A stretch of DNA of 16,143 nt from Sphingobacteriales bacterium. Its GTDB lineage: Bacteria; Bacteroidota; Bacteroidia; Chitinophagales; Chitinophagaceae. Below, piece after piece: positions 6,368-14,847 of this stretch. Each line of letters opens with the position of its first letter. Within the stretch, counting starts at the first letter, position 1. The DNA is taken from positions 1-16,143 of the forward strand of contig JAHEZF010000008.1 in the NCBI GenBank assembly GCA_023251215.1, read 5' to 3'. The notes below the pieces were generated by a model. The model saw nothing but the letters and a program-made list of their open reading frames with translations, had not been told where the DNA came from and searched no databases. The position numbers and the translations under genes are program-made.

Positions 6368-7030
6368 ATGTTAACCAAAGAACTTCAAACACAATCGCTA
6401 CCCTACCTTCACCTGCACGATAAGATTTACCAGGCGCTGCAGATGATGAATGATAATCATGTTACACATTTGCCCATAGTTGAAGGGGATAAATATATTG
6501 GCATCATCAGCGAAGAGGATCTGCTGCTGGCGGATAATGATCACCAGGAAATAAATACGCTGCAGCAATCTTTTGGCAATGCTTCTGTAAAAAGTGATGA
6601 GCATTTTCTGAAAGCAATTCAGATAGCTGCTGAAAACGGTTTGAGTGTAGTTCCGGTAGTTACTGACGATAATGAAATAGTGGGTGCGCTACCCTACAAT
6701 GACTTACTGAAAAATGCTTCGGAGTTTATGAGTTTGAATGAACCGGGAGGCCTGATTGTACTGGAAATTGAAAGCAACCAGTATTCTTTTAACGAGATCA
6801 GCAAACTGGTGGAAACCAACGATGCGCAGATAACCCAATTGAATACTTCCAATGACCCCGAAACTGGCATCATGCAGGTCACTATCCGGATCAACAAACC
6901 TGATATTTCAGATATTATAGCTACTTTTCAACGGTACGAATACAACGTAAAATACTATTTTGGCGAGGAACAATATGCCAATGAACTACGTGATAATTAC
7001 GATAACCTGATGAATTATCTCAAAATCTGA
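6368..7030 (+). CDS. CBS-domain pair protein with C-terminal ACT-like domain
   Basis: A 220-residue soluble protein: CBS1 at about 8-56 (HLPIVEGDKYIGIISEEDLL), CBS2 at about 73-117 (SVVPVVTDDNEIVGALPYNDLL), then an ACT-like beta-alpha-beta region at about 126-198 (GGLIVLEIESNQYSFNEISK, then NVKYYFGEE). CBS pairs (Bateman modules) bind adenosyl nucleotides, and ACT-like domains often bind small metabolites, so this is probably a ligand sensor without its own catalytic domain. A CBS protein of this kind usually precedes nadK and the porG-uppS-bamA cluster in Bacteroidota (from memory). Here a POTRA protein gene lies between it and nadK. Confidence 0.88.
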   Translation: MLTKELQTQSLPYLHLHDKIYQALQMMNDNHVTHLPIVEGDKYIGIISEEDLLLADNDHQEINTLQQSFGNASVKSDEHFLKAIQIAAENGLSVVPVVTDDNEIVGALPYNDLLKNASEFMSLNEPGGLIVLEIESNQYSFNEISKLVETNDAQITQLNTSNDPETGIMQVTIRINKPDISDIIATFQRYEYNVKYYFGEEQYANELRDNYDNLMNYLKI

Positions 7031-7100
7031 TCATTTCGCAGTATTATCATTGAAGACAATAAAAATCCTGCTAATTTGGCTGTTGCTTTTGACTATACCC

Positions 7101-8579
7101 ATGCTGAAAAAAAGAAGAAGATATTATTTCTGCCTGACGTTGGCGGTATTTTGCTGCTATAACCTGGTGGCTCAAAACAGAGATCCCGAAAAAGCTGAAT
7201 ATACATCCGTCCATCAACCGGATAATCCGAACAAGGCATTGGGTGAACCGGGTATTTCCGGTAGTGGAATGTTTATAGTCAGGAATATCATCATCATTGG
7301 AAACAAGAAAACAAGAAAGGAAATAATACTCCGCGAAATTCCCTTTAAGGCAGGCGAAGAGTACCTGTTACAGGACCTGGTAAAAAAATTTGAAGATGCA
7401 CGCAAACAATTAATGAATACAACTCTTTTTCATGAAGTGGTAGTTGCGTTAAAAAGTTTTGAAGGGTATAATGTAGATATTTTGATAGAACTAAAAGAGC
7501 GATGGTACCTTTTCCCTGTGCCTTATTTTAAGCCGGTTGACAGGAATCTCAACCAATGGTTGTTTGAAAAAGATGCCAGTCTAAGCCGGGTAAATTATGG
7601 AGTCAAACTTTTATATTATAATACAACCGGCAGAAATGACAAACTCCGGTTTTGGTTCATTAACGGATATACCAAACAATTTTCTTTAAACTATGACAGG
7701 CTATACATTGATAAAAAATTAAAATGGGGAATGAATGTAAATTTTGCCACCGGCAAAAACAGGGAAGTGAATTACAACACCATTCAGAACAAACAGGTTT
7801 TTTTAAAAGATAATAATAACTATATCCGCAGTTTTACCACTGTTAGTACAGAGTTTACCTATCGAAGAGCCATTAAAACCCGTCATCGGTTTGGAGTGGG
7901 TTATACTAAAGAAAATGTAAAGGATACTATTATAACATTGAACCCGGTTTATTTTAAATCGGGCCGCAAAAGTATTCAATTCCCGGAGTTATATTACAGC
8001 ATGACCTATTATGATCTTGATTATATTCCATATCCTACGCAAGGATATGCTGCGGAAGTCTTGTTTGGAAAAAAAGGATTCGATAAGATAATTAATGTTT
8101 GGCAGCTTACTGTAAAAGGATTGGGCAGCTGGCATGTGTTTCCCAAAACTTTTGCTTCGGTCCGGACTTATGGATCCATCAGACTTCCTTTTAAGCAACC
8201 CTATTTTTACCAGCGTTTCCTTGGTTATAGCGAAGTGTATTTACAAGGCTATGAATATTATGTAATTGACGGAGTGGCAGGGGCATATTTTAAAACAACT
8301 GTAACAAGGGAATTGCTGAATTTTAAAATTAAAACCCCATCAAGGAAAAATAAAGACGCTTTGCGCATACCTGTTCGCATTTTTGGAAAAATATATGGTA
8401 ATACAGGATATGTTTACAATCCCCAGCCGGGAAATAATTTTCTTTCCAATAAAATGTTGTTTTCCGGGGGCGCCGGCGTTGATATTTTTACCTTCTATGA
8501 TTTTACAGTAAAGCTTGAATGGACATTTAACCAACTAGGACAAAACGGATTATTTTTACATAACAAGTCTGTTTTTTAA
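7101..8579 (+). CDS. BamA/TamA-like outer membrane protein with one POTRA domain
   Basis: A 492-residue exported protein. From the ATG at 7101 it has a classical signal peptide: LKKRRR, a hydrophobic core, then LVAQ before NRD at about residue 25. A single POTRA-like domain follows (about 58-136: FIVRNIIIIGNKKTRKEIIL, then FHEVVVALKSFEGYNVDILI). The rest is rich in alternating aromatic residues typical of a 16-strand barrel. It is therefore an Omp85-superfamily relative, much smaller than BamA and with only one POTRA. Its substrate is unknown; TamA-like export or assembly of specific surface proteins is a guess. An in-frame TTG at 7050 would add 17 hydrophobic residues ahead of the signal peptide and is rejected. 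The nadK gene starts 5 bases after its stop. Confidence 0.85.
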   Translation: MLKKRRRYYFCLTLAVFCCYNLVAQNRDPEKAEYTSVHQPDNPNKALGEPGISGSGMFIVRNIIIIGNKKTRKEIILREIPFKAGEEYLLQDLVKKFEDARKQLMNTTLFHEVVVALKSFEGYNVDILIELKERWYLFPVPYFKPVDRNLNQWLFEKDASLSRVNYGVKLLYYNTTGRNDKLRFWFINGYTKQFSLNYDRLYIDKKLKWGMNVNFATGKNREVNYNTIQNKQVFLKDNNNYIRSFTTVSTEFTYRRAIKTRHRFGVGYTKENVKDTIITLNPVYFKSGRKSIQFPELYYSMTYYDLDYIPYPTQGYAAEVLFGKKGFDKIINVWQLTVKGLGSWHVFPKTFASVRTYGSIRLPFKQPYFYQRFLGYSEVYLQGYEYYVIDGVAGAYFKTTVTRELLNFKIKTPSRKNKDALRIPVRIFGKIYGNTGYVYNPQPGNNFLSNKMLFSGGAGVDIFTFYDFTVKLEWTFNQLGQNGLFLHNKSVF

Positions 8580-8584
8580 AAATT

Positions 8585-9463
8585 ATGAAGGCAGCCATCT
8601 ACAGCAGGATATTGGAAGAAAATCAACGGGAAGATGTTCAGTTATTTTTTGATGAACTGGGCAAACAAAAAATTGAACCAGTCATTTTCAGCCAGTTTTT
8701 TGAACAAATCAGAAACGATATTGATCTTCCGCCTGGTACAAAAACTTTTTCAGATTCAGACGATCTTACCTACGAAATTGAATTCATCATCAGTCTTGGC
8801 GGCGACGGAACCCTGCTGGACACGGTAACACTGGTCCGGGATAAGGCAATATCCATAATGGGTATCAATTTTGGAAGACTTGGTTTTTTAGCCAGCATTG
8901 GCAGAGAAGAAGTAAAGGCTGCTGTAAAAGCAATTGCCCAAAGAACATATGTTGTAGATAAAAGAACAATGATCCATCTGGATGCAAGCATACCCCTGTT
9001 TAATAATGTGACTTATGCTTTAAATGAATTTTCGATTCACAAACAGGACGTAGCTTCTATGATTAAAATTCATACCTACCTGAATGGTGAATTTTTAAAT
9101 ACATACTGGGCCGATGGTCTTATTGTGGCTACACCTACCGGATCAACTGCCTATTCCCTGAGCTGCAATGGCCCGGTAGTTTTCCCGGATTCGGGCAGCT
9201 TTGTAATGACTCCGGTAGCTCCCCATAATCTAAATGTTCGCCCCATTATTGTCCCGGACAGCAATATCATTTCCTTTGAAATTGAAAGCCGCTCCGGGAA
9301 CATTATTTGCGCCCTGGATTCCAGGAGAGAAATTGTGAGTAAACAGGTACAACTGGCTGTAAAAAAGGAAAGTTTTTGTATTAGCCTGGTCCGTCTGAGC
9401 GAGAACAACTTTCTTCAAACCCTGCGCAATAAACTGACATGGGGGCTTGATAAACGGAATTAA
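8585..9463 (+). CDS. nadK: NAD kinase
   Basis: Phosphorylates NAD+ at the 2' hydroxyl of its adenosine ribose to give NADP+ in the cytoplasm. All family signatures are present: SLGGDGTLL with GGDGT at 72-76 (Asp75 catalytic), GINFGRLGFL at 93-102, the NE motif at Asn147-Glu148 (LNEFSIHK), and DGLIVATPTGSTAYSLS at 177-193. The length of 292 is usual. The start codon lies 5 bases after the stop of the POTRA gene, so the two are very likely co-transcribed and perhaps translationally coupled. In Bacteroidota nadK commonly stands just upstream of porG. Confidence 0.97.
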   Translation: MKAAIYSRILEENQREDVQLFFDELGKQKIEPVIFSQFFEQIRNDIDLPPGTKTFSDSDDLTYEIEFIISLGGDGTLLDTVTLVRDKAISIMGINFGRLGFLASIGREEVKAAVKAIAQRTYVVDKRTMIHLDASIPLFNNVTYALNEFSIHKQDVASMIKIHTYLNGEFLNTYWADGLIVATPTGSTAYSLSCNGPVVFPDSGSFVMTPVAPHNLNVRPIIVPDSNIISFEIESRSGNIICALDSRREIVSKQVQLAVKKESFCISLVRLSENNFLQTLRNKLTWGLDKRN

Positions 9464-9490
9464 AATGGCTTTCCAATGAAAGAAAATTGC

Positions 9491-9498
9491 TATTTTTA
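9491..9498 (+). promoter_or_regulatory. -7-like box (TATTTTTA) upstream of porG
   Basis: TATTTTTA matches TAnnTTTG in all but the last base; TTTC at 9470-9473, 17 bases upstream, could serve as a weak -33. It lies inside a possible TTG-initiated extension of the gene, which argues against that extension. Confidence 0.35.
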
Positions 9499-9534
9499 GC
9501 GTTCTTAAATGTTTCCGAACCATATTTTAGTAAT

Positions 9535-10398
9535 ATGAAGAAGAAGTTTATTGCCGCTGTTGTCTTTTCTTTCATAACCACCTTTTTAGGTCATGCCCAG
9601 TATACACAACAATATGCTGTGCAACAGGAAGGTGAATTTGGTATTGGTGTTGGAGCCGGTCATTATTTTGGAGATCTGAATACGAGAGCCAGGGTCAACA
9701 GAGCTAAAATAGCCGCCAGCATTTTCTTCCGTAAAAATTTTGGCAATTATATTGCCTTACGGGTTGGGGCCAGCTTTGCCCAATTAGGATATTCAGATAT
9801 TTACAATACACATAACCAGTATATGTATAGCCGTAATCTGAGCTTTAACAGCAAAGTATGGGAATTGGCTTTACAGGGGGATTTTAATTTCTTTCGCTTT
9901 ATGCCAGGGGAGCCTGAATATAGTTTTACGCCCTATATAACACTTGGCGCCGGAGTATTCAGCTATGATCCTTATGCTTACCTGATAGGTGAAAAAGTTT
10001 TTTTAAGACCACTGGGCACGGAGGGTCAGGGTTCGGCGCTGTATCCAGACCGTAAACAATATAGCTCAATGGCCATCAGCATTCCAATTGGCGCTGGTTT
10101 AAAATATGCAATAAACGACAGAACCAACATCGGCTTTGAAATACTGCACCGGATTACCAATACTGATTATCTTGATGATGTTAGCAAAACATATGTTGAC
10201 CCTTCTGTATTTCCGGCCAATCCTGACGGGAGTCCTTCTAATGGGCAATTATTGAGTGACAGGTCTTACGAACTTGGCGAGCCTATTGGTATCCCGGGGC
10301 GCCAAAGAGGGAATAGTAAGCAGAAAGACCAGTTTGTAACGGCAATGTTCTTTGTCAGCTTTAATCTTCAGTCTTACAAATGTCCCAGCGCCAAATAA
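9535..10398 (+). CDS. porG: PorG-like DUF6089 outer membrane protein (type IX secretion)
   Basis: A 287-residue exported beta-barrel protein. From the ATG at 9535 it has a clear signal peptide (KKKFIAAVVFSFITT, cleavage after GHAQ near 22). The mature part begins with GEFGIGVGAGHYFGDLN, typical of DUF6089, followed by alternating aromatic strands and a final strand FVTAMFFVSFNLQSYKC. In Porphyromonas gingivalis the gene just upstream of uppS-bamA-ompH-ompH is porG, an outer-membrane part of the type IX secretion machinery. The same order here, with one extra gene between, is the main reason for the symbol. A TTG at 9487 would spoil the signal peptide and is rejected. The match to PorG is by family and synteny, from memory. 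Confidence 0.8.
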   Translation: MKKKFIAAVVFSFITTFLGHAQYTQQYAVQQEGEFGIGVGAGHYFGDLNTRARVNRAKIAASIFFRKNFGNYIALRVGASFAQLGYSDIYNTHNQYMYSRNLSFNSKVWELALQGDFNFFRFMPGEPEYSFTPYITLGAGVFSYDPYAYLIGEKVFLRPLGTEGQGSALYPDRKQYSSMAISIPIGAGLKYAINDRTNIGFEILHRITNTDYLDDVSKTYVDPSVFPANPDGSPSNGQLLSDRSYELGEPIGIPGRQRGNSKQKDQFVTAMFFVSFNLQSYKCPSAK

Positions 10399-10509
10399 AT
10401 CTATACCTGCACTATAAACCAGAATTTTTTTTCAACAGGCCTTAAACAAAAAATAATGGGAAAAGCCTATTTTCATCAATAGAATTATTCACTATTAAAA
10501 TATACACTT

Positions 10510-10920
10510 ATGCGCCTCACAAAAATTTTGCTCTGCTTCATGGCAATATCACTTTTTAGTTTCACCACTTTAAATAAAACGGGTACAGCTACTACTGGTC
10601 CATGGAAATTTATTGCTGATAAGTGGGTAAGCTGGGGAGTGGATCACGATGTTATTCTTATGGGTAATGTTAATGATGATTTTCGCCAGTTAAAATTAAA
10701 AGTGACCGACGGGCCATTAAAAATGTATGATATGAAAGTGCATTTTGATAATGGAGAAGTACAGGATATATCTATCAGGACTCTGATCCGCCAGGGGGGA
10801 GAAAGCAGGGTGATTGACCTGAATGGTGGATTACGCCACTTAAGTAAAATTGAGTTTTGGTATGAAACAAAAGGATTTTTAAGAGGCAAAGCACGGGTGG
10901 CGGTTTGGGGTCGGAAATGA
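10510..10920 (+). CDS. Small exported DUF2541-like protein
   Basis: A 136-residue protein with a signal peptide (RLTKILLCFMAISLFSFTT, about 1-21) and a compact mature domain: WVSWGVDHDVILMGNVNDDF, LKVTDGPLKMYDMKVHFDNG, SRVIDLNGGLRHLSKIEFWY, then GKARVAVWG. This strand-rich pattern with the repeated dry-core motifs resembles DUF2541, a family of exported proteins of unknown function. It has no lipobox Cys, so it is probably periplasmic. It lies between porG and uppS, which is not part of the usual core order, and has its own terminator right after it. The 111-base gap before it shows no clear promoter box. The family name is a moderate-confidence recollection. Confidence 0.7.
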   Translation: MRLTKILLCFMAISLFSFTTLNKTGTATTGPWKFIADKWVSWGVDHDVILMGNVNDDFRQLKLKVTDGPLKMYDMKVHFDNGEVQDISIRTLIRQGGESRVIDLNGGLRHLSKIEFWYETKGFLRGKARVAVWGRK

Positions 10921-10945
10921 CTCATCTAAAATAAAATTGTATTAG

Positions 10946-10975
10946 GCCGTTCGGTTTTGTCCGGAGCGGCTTTTT
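10946..10975 (+). terminator. Intrinsic terminator after the DUF2541-like gene
   Basis: GCCGTTCGG (10946-10954) pairs with CCGGAGCGGC (10961-10970) with one wobble and one bulged base across a 6-base loop, followed by five Ts. It should end the porG-DUF2541 transcript before uppS. Confidence 0.85.
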
Positions 10976-10995
10976 CACTTCAGGTATCTTCCATC

Positions 10996-11009
10996 CCGAT
11001 AATTATCGG
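10996..11009. repeat. 14-bp perfect palindrome CCGATAATTATCGG
   Basis: A perfect palindrome between the terminator and the uppS promoter. It resembles short CCGATA...TATCGG palindromes I recall as frequent in Bacteroidota intergenic DNA. It could also be an operator for uppS. Confidence 0.5.
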
Positions 11010-11034
11010 AACCCATACTTTCCTTATTCCTTAG

Positions 11035-11042
11035 TACCTTCG
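11035..11042 (+). promoter_or_regulatory. -7-like box (TACCTTCG) for uppS
   Basis: TACCTTCG matches TAnnTTTG at all but one position and lies 24 bases before the uppS ATG, just after a terminator. A TTTCC at about 11019-11023 could be a degenerate -33. Confidence 0.4.
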
Positions 11043-11055
11043 CCGCCTGATTTTT

Positions 11056-11060
11056 GGAGG
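11056..11060 (+). promoter_or_regulatory. Shine-Dalgarno site (GGAGG) of uppS
   Basis: GGAGG stands 6 bases before the ATG. It is the only full Shine-Dalgarno I see before a gene here, unusual in a phylum that mostly initiates without one. It fixes the start at 11067. Confidence 0.6.
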
Positions 11061-11066
11061 CCTTTT

Positions 11067-11828
11067 ATGAGTCAACTGTTGGAAAAAATTGATAAAAAAT
11101 CTCTTCCCCGCCATATAGCCATTATCATGGATGGTAACGGAAGATGGGCAAAAGAACAGGGACAAGACAGACTTTTCGGGCACTTTCATGGTGTGGAAAG
11201 TGTTCGAAATATAGTGGAAGGTTGTGCTGAACTGGGGATTGAATATCTTACTCTCTATGCATTTTCCACCGAAAACTGGGACAGGCCTGAGTATGAAGTT
11301 GCAGGGCTGATGGAATTGCTGGTAAGTACAATCAGGAAGGAAATAGAAACCCTGAATAAAAATAAAATAAGACTGCATGTTATTGGTGATATGGGTATGT
11401 TGCCGGAATATGCAAGCAAAGAACTGGAAGAAGCATTGGAAATAACCAGGAATAATCCGGGGCTTAACCTGGTAATGGCCTTAAGCTATAGTGGACGATG
11501 GGAACTGCTTAATGCAGTAAAAAACATAGCTTCTGAAGTAAAAAAGGGCACAATGAATGTAGAAGAAATTGATCAGGATACATTGCAACGATATTTATGC
11601 ACCAATGGTATTCCCGATCCCGAATTAATGATAAGAACAAGTGGTGAATACAGAATCAGTAATTTTTTACTGTACCAACTGGCCTATGCAGAACTTTATT
11701 TCACTGATGTACGCTGGCCCGATTTCAGAAAAGAGAATTTATATGAGGCTATTCTCGATTACCAGGGCAGGGAACGAAGATTTGGGAAGACCAGCGAGCA
11801 GGTGGAAGAAAAGTCAGAAAGTCTTTAA
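11067..11828 (+). CDS. uppS: Undecaprenyl diphosphate synthase
   Basis: A cis-prenyltransferase that adds eight isopentenyl units to farnesyl diphosphate, giving the C55 lipid carrier for peptidoglycan and surface polysaccharides. Family motifs are intact: HIAIIMDGNGRWAK with catalytic Asp22 (16-29), LTLYAFSTENWDRP, SYSGRWEL, and near the end the IPP-binding stretch IRTSGEYRISNFLLYQLAYA followed by ELYFTDVRWPDF. The length of 253 is usual. The last dozen residues are charged and variable. A Shine-Dalgarno and a promoter-like box precede it, and a stem-loop follows, so it may be transcribed alone despite its conserved position ahead of bamA. Confidence 0.96.
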   Translation: MSQLLEKIDKKSLPRHIAIIMDGNGRWAKEQGQDRLFGHFHGVESVRNIVEGCAELGIEYLTLYAFSTENWDRPEYEVAGLMELLVSTIRKEIETLNKNKIRLHVIGDMGMLPEYASKELEEALEITRNNPGLNLVMALSYSGRWELLNAVKNIASEVKKGTMNVEEIDQDTLQRYLCTNGIPDPELMIRTSGEYRISNFLLYQLAYAELYFTDVRWPDFRKENLYEAILDYQGRERRFGKTSEQVEEKSESL

Positions 11829-11837
11829 GTCGTGTGA

Positions 11838-11903
11838 GTCAAAAAAGTCAGATCAGAGAGTACTTTCTATGAATTTTATGACTCTTTTGACCTCGTCTTT
11901 TTA
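11838..11903 (+). terminator. Long-stem terminator-like hairpin after uppS
   Basis: GTCAAAAAAGTCA (11838-11850) pairs with TGACTCTTTTGAC (11879-11891) in 12 of 13 positions across a 28-base loop, followed by CTCGTCTTTTT. The stem is AT-rich and the loop long, so termination is probably partial; it may also be a repeat-derived structure. Confidence 0.5.
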
Positions 11904-11926
11904 ACAAACACTTTCGATTTTTACCT

Positions 11927-11934
11927 TTAATTTG
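11927..11934 (+). promoter_or_regulatory. Weak -7-like box before bamA
   Basis: TTAATTTG is one base off TAnnTTTG, about 110 bases before the bamA ATG and after the uppS hairpin. A leader of this length without visible structure is possible. The support is weak. Confidence 0.3.
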
Positions 11935-12042
11935 CCGCCTTGTGATAATAGCAGGCATTTATAATATATAGATAACAAACTGATTGTGCCTTATTGCCCA
12001 CGGTAAAGTATATAATTTTCAGACTGACTTGAACAATAAAAC

Positions 12043-14775
12043 ATGCAACGATTTTTACTCCGGATCGGTGTTAATTTGATAGCTGCGGTTGTATCCGTGA
12101 TCACTTTAAAGGCCCAGGACTCTATTCCCCCTACTTCAGTAGACCCCAAATTGCTTGAGTGGAAAAATGCCCGGATTCCAAAAGAATATACCATTGCTGA
12201 TATTAGTATTACCGGTATCAAACATCTTGATACGGTTATTGTAATGTCTGTTACCGGTTTGCAGCAGGGTGAAAAATTTATGCATCCTGGGGAGGATATT
12301 TTCGCCAGGGCTATTTCTAATCTATGGCGTCAAAAATTATTCTCTAATATCCAGGTATATGTGACCAGGGTTGAAGGCGACAGGGTGAGTGTGGAGATAA
12401 ACGTACAGGAACGTCCTAAACTTGGCAATTTTAAATTTGTGGGTATTAAAAAATCTGATGAAGAAGATTTACAGGGAAAGATTGGCCTTACCAAACAAAC
12501 CATTATTACAGAAAATACCCGTCGCAATTTAATAGAGGTCATTAACAAATTTTATACGGATAAGGGGTATAAGAATGTAAGTGTTCGTATTGAAGAAAAA
12601 CCGGATCCTGCTTTTGTGAACTCCAATGCCATGACCATTTATGTGGACAAAGGGAAAAAGATCCATATTAACGAAATAGGTCTTTATGGGAATAATAATA
12701 TAGATGCATTGAAGCTGAAAAAGAAAATGAAGGGAACTAAAGAAATGACCAGGCTGACCTTGCATCCCGATGATACGCCGAGTCCTTTTGGAACAAAAAA
12801 GAAATTTACTTTCAAAGAATATGCGGATGACTGGGGTTTTCTTTCAGTTACCGAAACAAAAAGATTGCTGGATCCTTATTTCCGTTTTAAATTGTTCAGC
12901 GCTGCTAAATTTGATCCTAAAAAATTTGAAGAGGATAAAGAAAAAGTGCTTGACTACTATAACTCTTTGGGATACCGCGATGCTCAGATACTTGATACTG
13001 CCATGTATGCCACCAGGAGCGGCAATATAAATATTGATCTGAAATTAGAAGAAGGGAAGCAATACTATTTTGGCAACATTACCTGGAAGGGCAATGCCAA
13101 GTATCCTGATTCATTGTTGAATACTATTCTCGGGATCAATAAAGGAGATATTTACAACATTGATATTTTAAATAAACGCCTGGGCAAGCAATTATCACAG
13201 GAAGGCGGCGATATCAGCGGCCTGTATATGGATGATGGTTATTTGTTCTTTAGAATAGAGCCTGTTGAAACTGCTGTATATAACGATACTATTGATCATG
13301 AAATAAGAATTACCGAAGGCCCACAGGCAAGAATTAAAAATGTAACTATCGCAGGTAATGAAAAAACAAAAGATTATGTAATTCGCAGGGAGTTAAGAAC
13401 TGTTCCCGGCGAATTATTCAGCCGGGCCGATCTTATCCGTTCCCAGCGGGAACTGGCCAACCTGCAATACTTCAACCAGGAAACCATCAATCCCGGGGTA
13501 GTGCCCAATGCCGACGATGGCACAGTGGATATCAACTGGAAACTGGAAGAAAAATCATCTGACCAGTTGGAATTATCGGCAGGTTGGGGCGGTGGCATTG
13601 GTCTAACAGGAACTCTTGGCGTTACCTTCAACAATTTTTCTATTCGCAACATTTGGAAAAAATCTTCATGGGATCCATTACCAACGGGTGATGGTCAAAA
13701 GCTGAGTCTTCGTGTACAGTCGAATGGGCGGCAATATCGTTCCTACAGTTTTTCTTTTACTGAACCCTGGCTGGGAGGCAAAAAAAGAAATTCTCTTACA
13801 CTGGGCTTCAATAGCAGTAAATATTCCAGTTCCTTTAACTCCTTTACAGGCCAGATAGACCGGGCAAGATCTGATACCACTTACCTGAAAACATTGGGGG
13901 TTTCAGTTTCATTAGGCAAACAATTAAAATGGCCCGATGACTATTTCAGTCTTGTTTATTCTTTAAATTATACGCAGTATAAAAGACGTAATTATGGCAT
14001 TTTTCAGGGAGTAAGTGAAACCGGCACTTCCAATAACTTAAGTTTAAGAATCGCTTTACAACGGTCATCTGTTTTTGATCCCACTTTTCCCAGGAGCGGT
14101 TCAAGTTTTTTAGCCAGCGTTCAGGTTACACCTCCGTATTCACTGCTTAATCCGGACCTTGTTAATTCTAATGATCCCTATAAAAATCCGGAATATCATA
14201 AATGGCGTTTTAATGCCGAATGGTATGTTCCCATCAGTAAACCATTAGGAGCCGAAAAGAACCGGCAGTTTGTATTAAAGATGGCGGCAAAATATGGTTT
14301 TATGGGCCGTTATAACAGTAAACTGGATTACTCACCATTTGAACGCTTCCAGTTGGGTGATGCGGGACTTACCAACAATTATGGATTGCTGGGGTACGAC
14401 ATCATTGCACACCGGGGTTATCCGGTGTATGAATCATCTGATCCAACAGTAAATCCTGATCAGCAAAGTGCTAATAAATTTTTTACCATATTTAATAAGT
14501 ACACTTTGGAATTGAGATTCCCTTTGGTAATTAATCCCAGCAGCACTATTTATGCACTTACATTTTTTGAGGCAGCTAATGGATGGTTTAATTACAAAGA
14601 TTATAATCCCTTCCGTCTGCGCCGTAGTGCAGGCGTAGGTATGCGGTTCTTCCTGCCCATGTTTGGTTTACTGGGATTTGATTACGGAGTAGGATTCGAC
14701 CGGATACGACCGGGGCAATCAGGATTAAAAGGAGCATCAAGGTTTACCTTTATGCTGGGTTTTGAGCCCGAATAA
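12043..14775 (+). CDS. bamA: Outer membrane protein assembly factor BamA
   Basis: The 910-residue Omp85 protein that inserts beta-barrel proteins into the outer membrane. A signal peptide (about 1-25, ending LKAQ before DS) is followed by five POTRA domains at about 49-125, 126-205, 206-338, 340-428 and 429-510, then a 16-strand barrel. POTRA3 holds an insertion of about 55 residues (about 231-285, including SPFGTKKKFTFKEYADDWGF), which I recall as common in Bacteroidota BamA and absent from E. coli BamA (about 810 residues). The lid-loop motif VRGF/Y of the family appears as HRGY (790-793) with conserved Arg791. The protein ends in a barrel strand, FTFMLGFEPE. The two OmpH genes lie downstream, and no terminator separates them. 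Confidence 0.96.
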   Translation: MQRFLLRIGVNLIAAVVSVITLKAQDSIPPTSVDPKLLEWKNARIPKEYTIADISITGIKHLDTVIVMSVTGLQQGEKFMHPGEDIFARAISNLWRQKLFSNIQVYVTRVEGDRVSVEINVQERPKLGNFKFVGIKKSDEEDLQGKIGLTKQTIITENTRRNLIEVINKFYTDKGYKNVSVRIEEKPDPAFVNSNAMTIYVDKGKKIHINEIGLYGNNNIDALKLKKKMKGTKEMTRLTLHPDDTPSPFGTKKKFTFKEYADDWGFLSVTETKRLLDPYFRFKLFSAAKFDPKKFEEDKEKVLDYYNSLGYRDAQILDTAMYATRSGNINIDLKLEEGKQYYFGNITWKGNAKYPDSLLNTILGINKGDIYNIDILNKRLGKQLSQEGGDISGLYMDDGYLFFRIEPVETAVYNDTIDHEIRITEGPQARIKNVTIAGNEKTKDYVIRRELRTVPGELFSRADLIRSQRELANLQYFNQETINPGVVPNADDGTVDINWKLEEKSSDQLELSAGWGGGIGLTGTLGVTFNNFSIRNIWKKSSWDPLPTGDGQKLSLRVQSNGRQYRSYSFSFTEPWLGGKKRNSLTLGFNSSKYSSSFNSFTGQIDRARSDTTYLKTLGVSVSLGKQLKWPDDYFSLVYSLNYTQYKRRNYGIFQGVSETGTSNNLSLRIALQRSSVFDPTFPRSGSSFLASVQVTPPYSLLNPDLVNSNDPYKNPEYHKWRFNAEWYVPISKPLGAEKNRQFVLKMAAKYGFMGRYNSKLDYSPFERFQLGDAGLTNNYGLLGYDIIAHRGYPVYESSDPTVNPDQQSANKFFTIFNKYTLELRFPLVINPSSTIYALTFFEAANGWFNYKDYNPFRLRRSAGVGMRFFLPMFGLLGFDYGVGFDRIRPGQSGLKGASRFTFMLGFEPE

Positions 14776-14847
14776 AAAAATCATCCGGTAATCATGAGTA
14801 TGTCGAAGGATCGGAACTAAATCGTTCAATCACAAATTCTGTTTTAT

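Noticed and set aside
7050..7100. TTG-started extension (17 residues) of the POTRA protein
   Set aside because: It would put a second hydrophobic stretch before a complete, basic-headed signal peptide starting at the ATG at 7101.
12529..13652. Several antisense or shifted frames of 70-90 codons inside bamA
   Set aside because: They are shadows of a continuous 910-codon gene with all expected domains.
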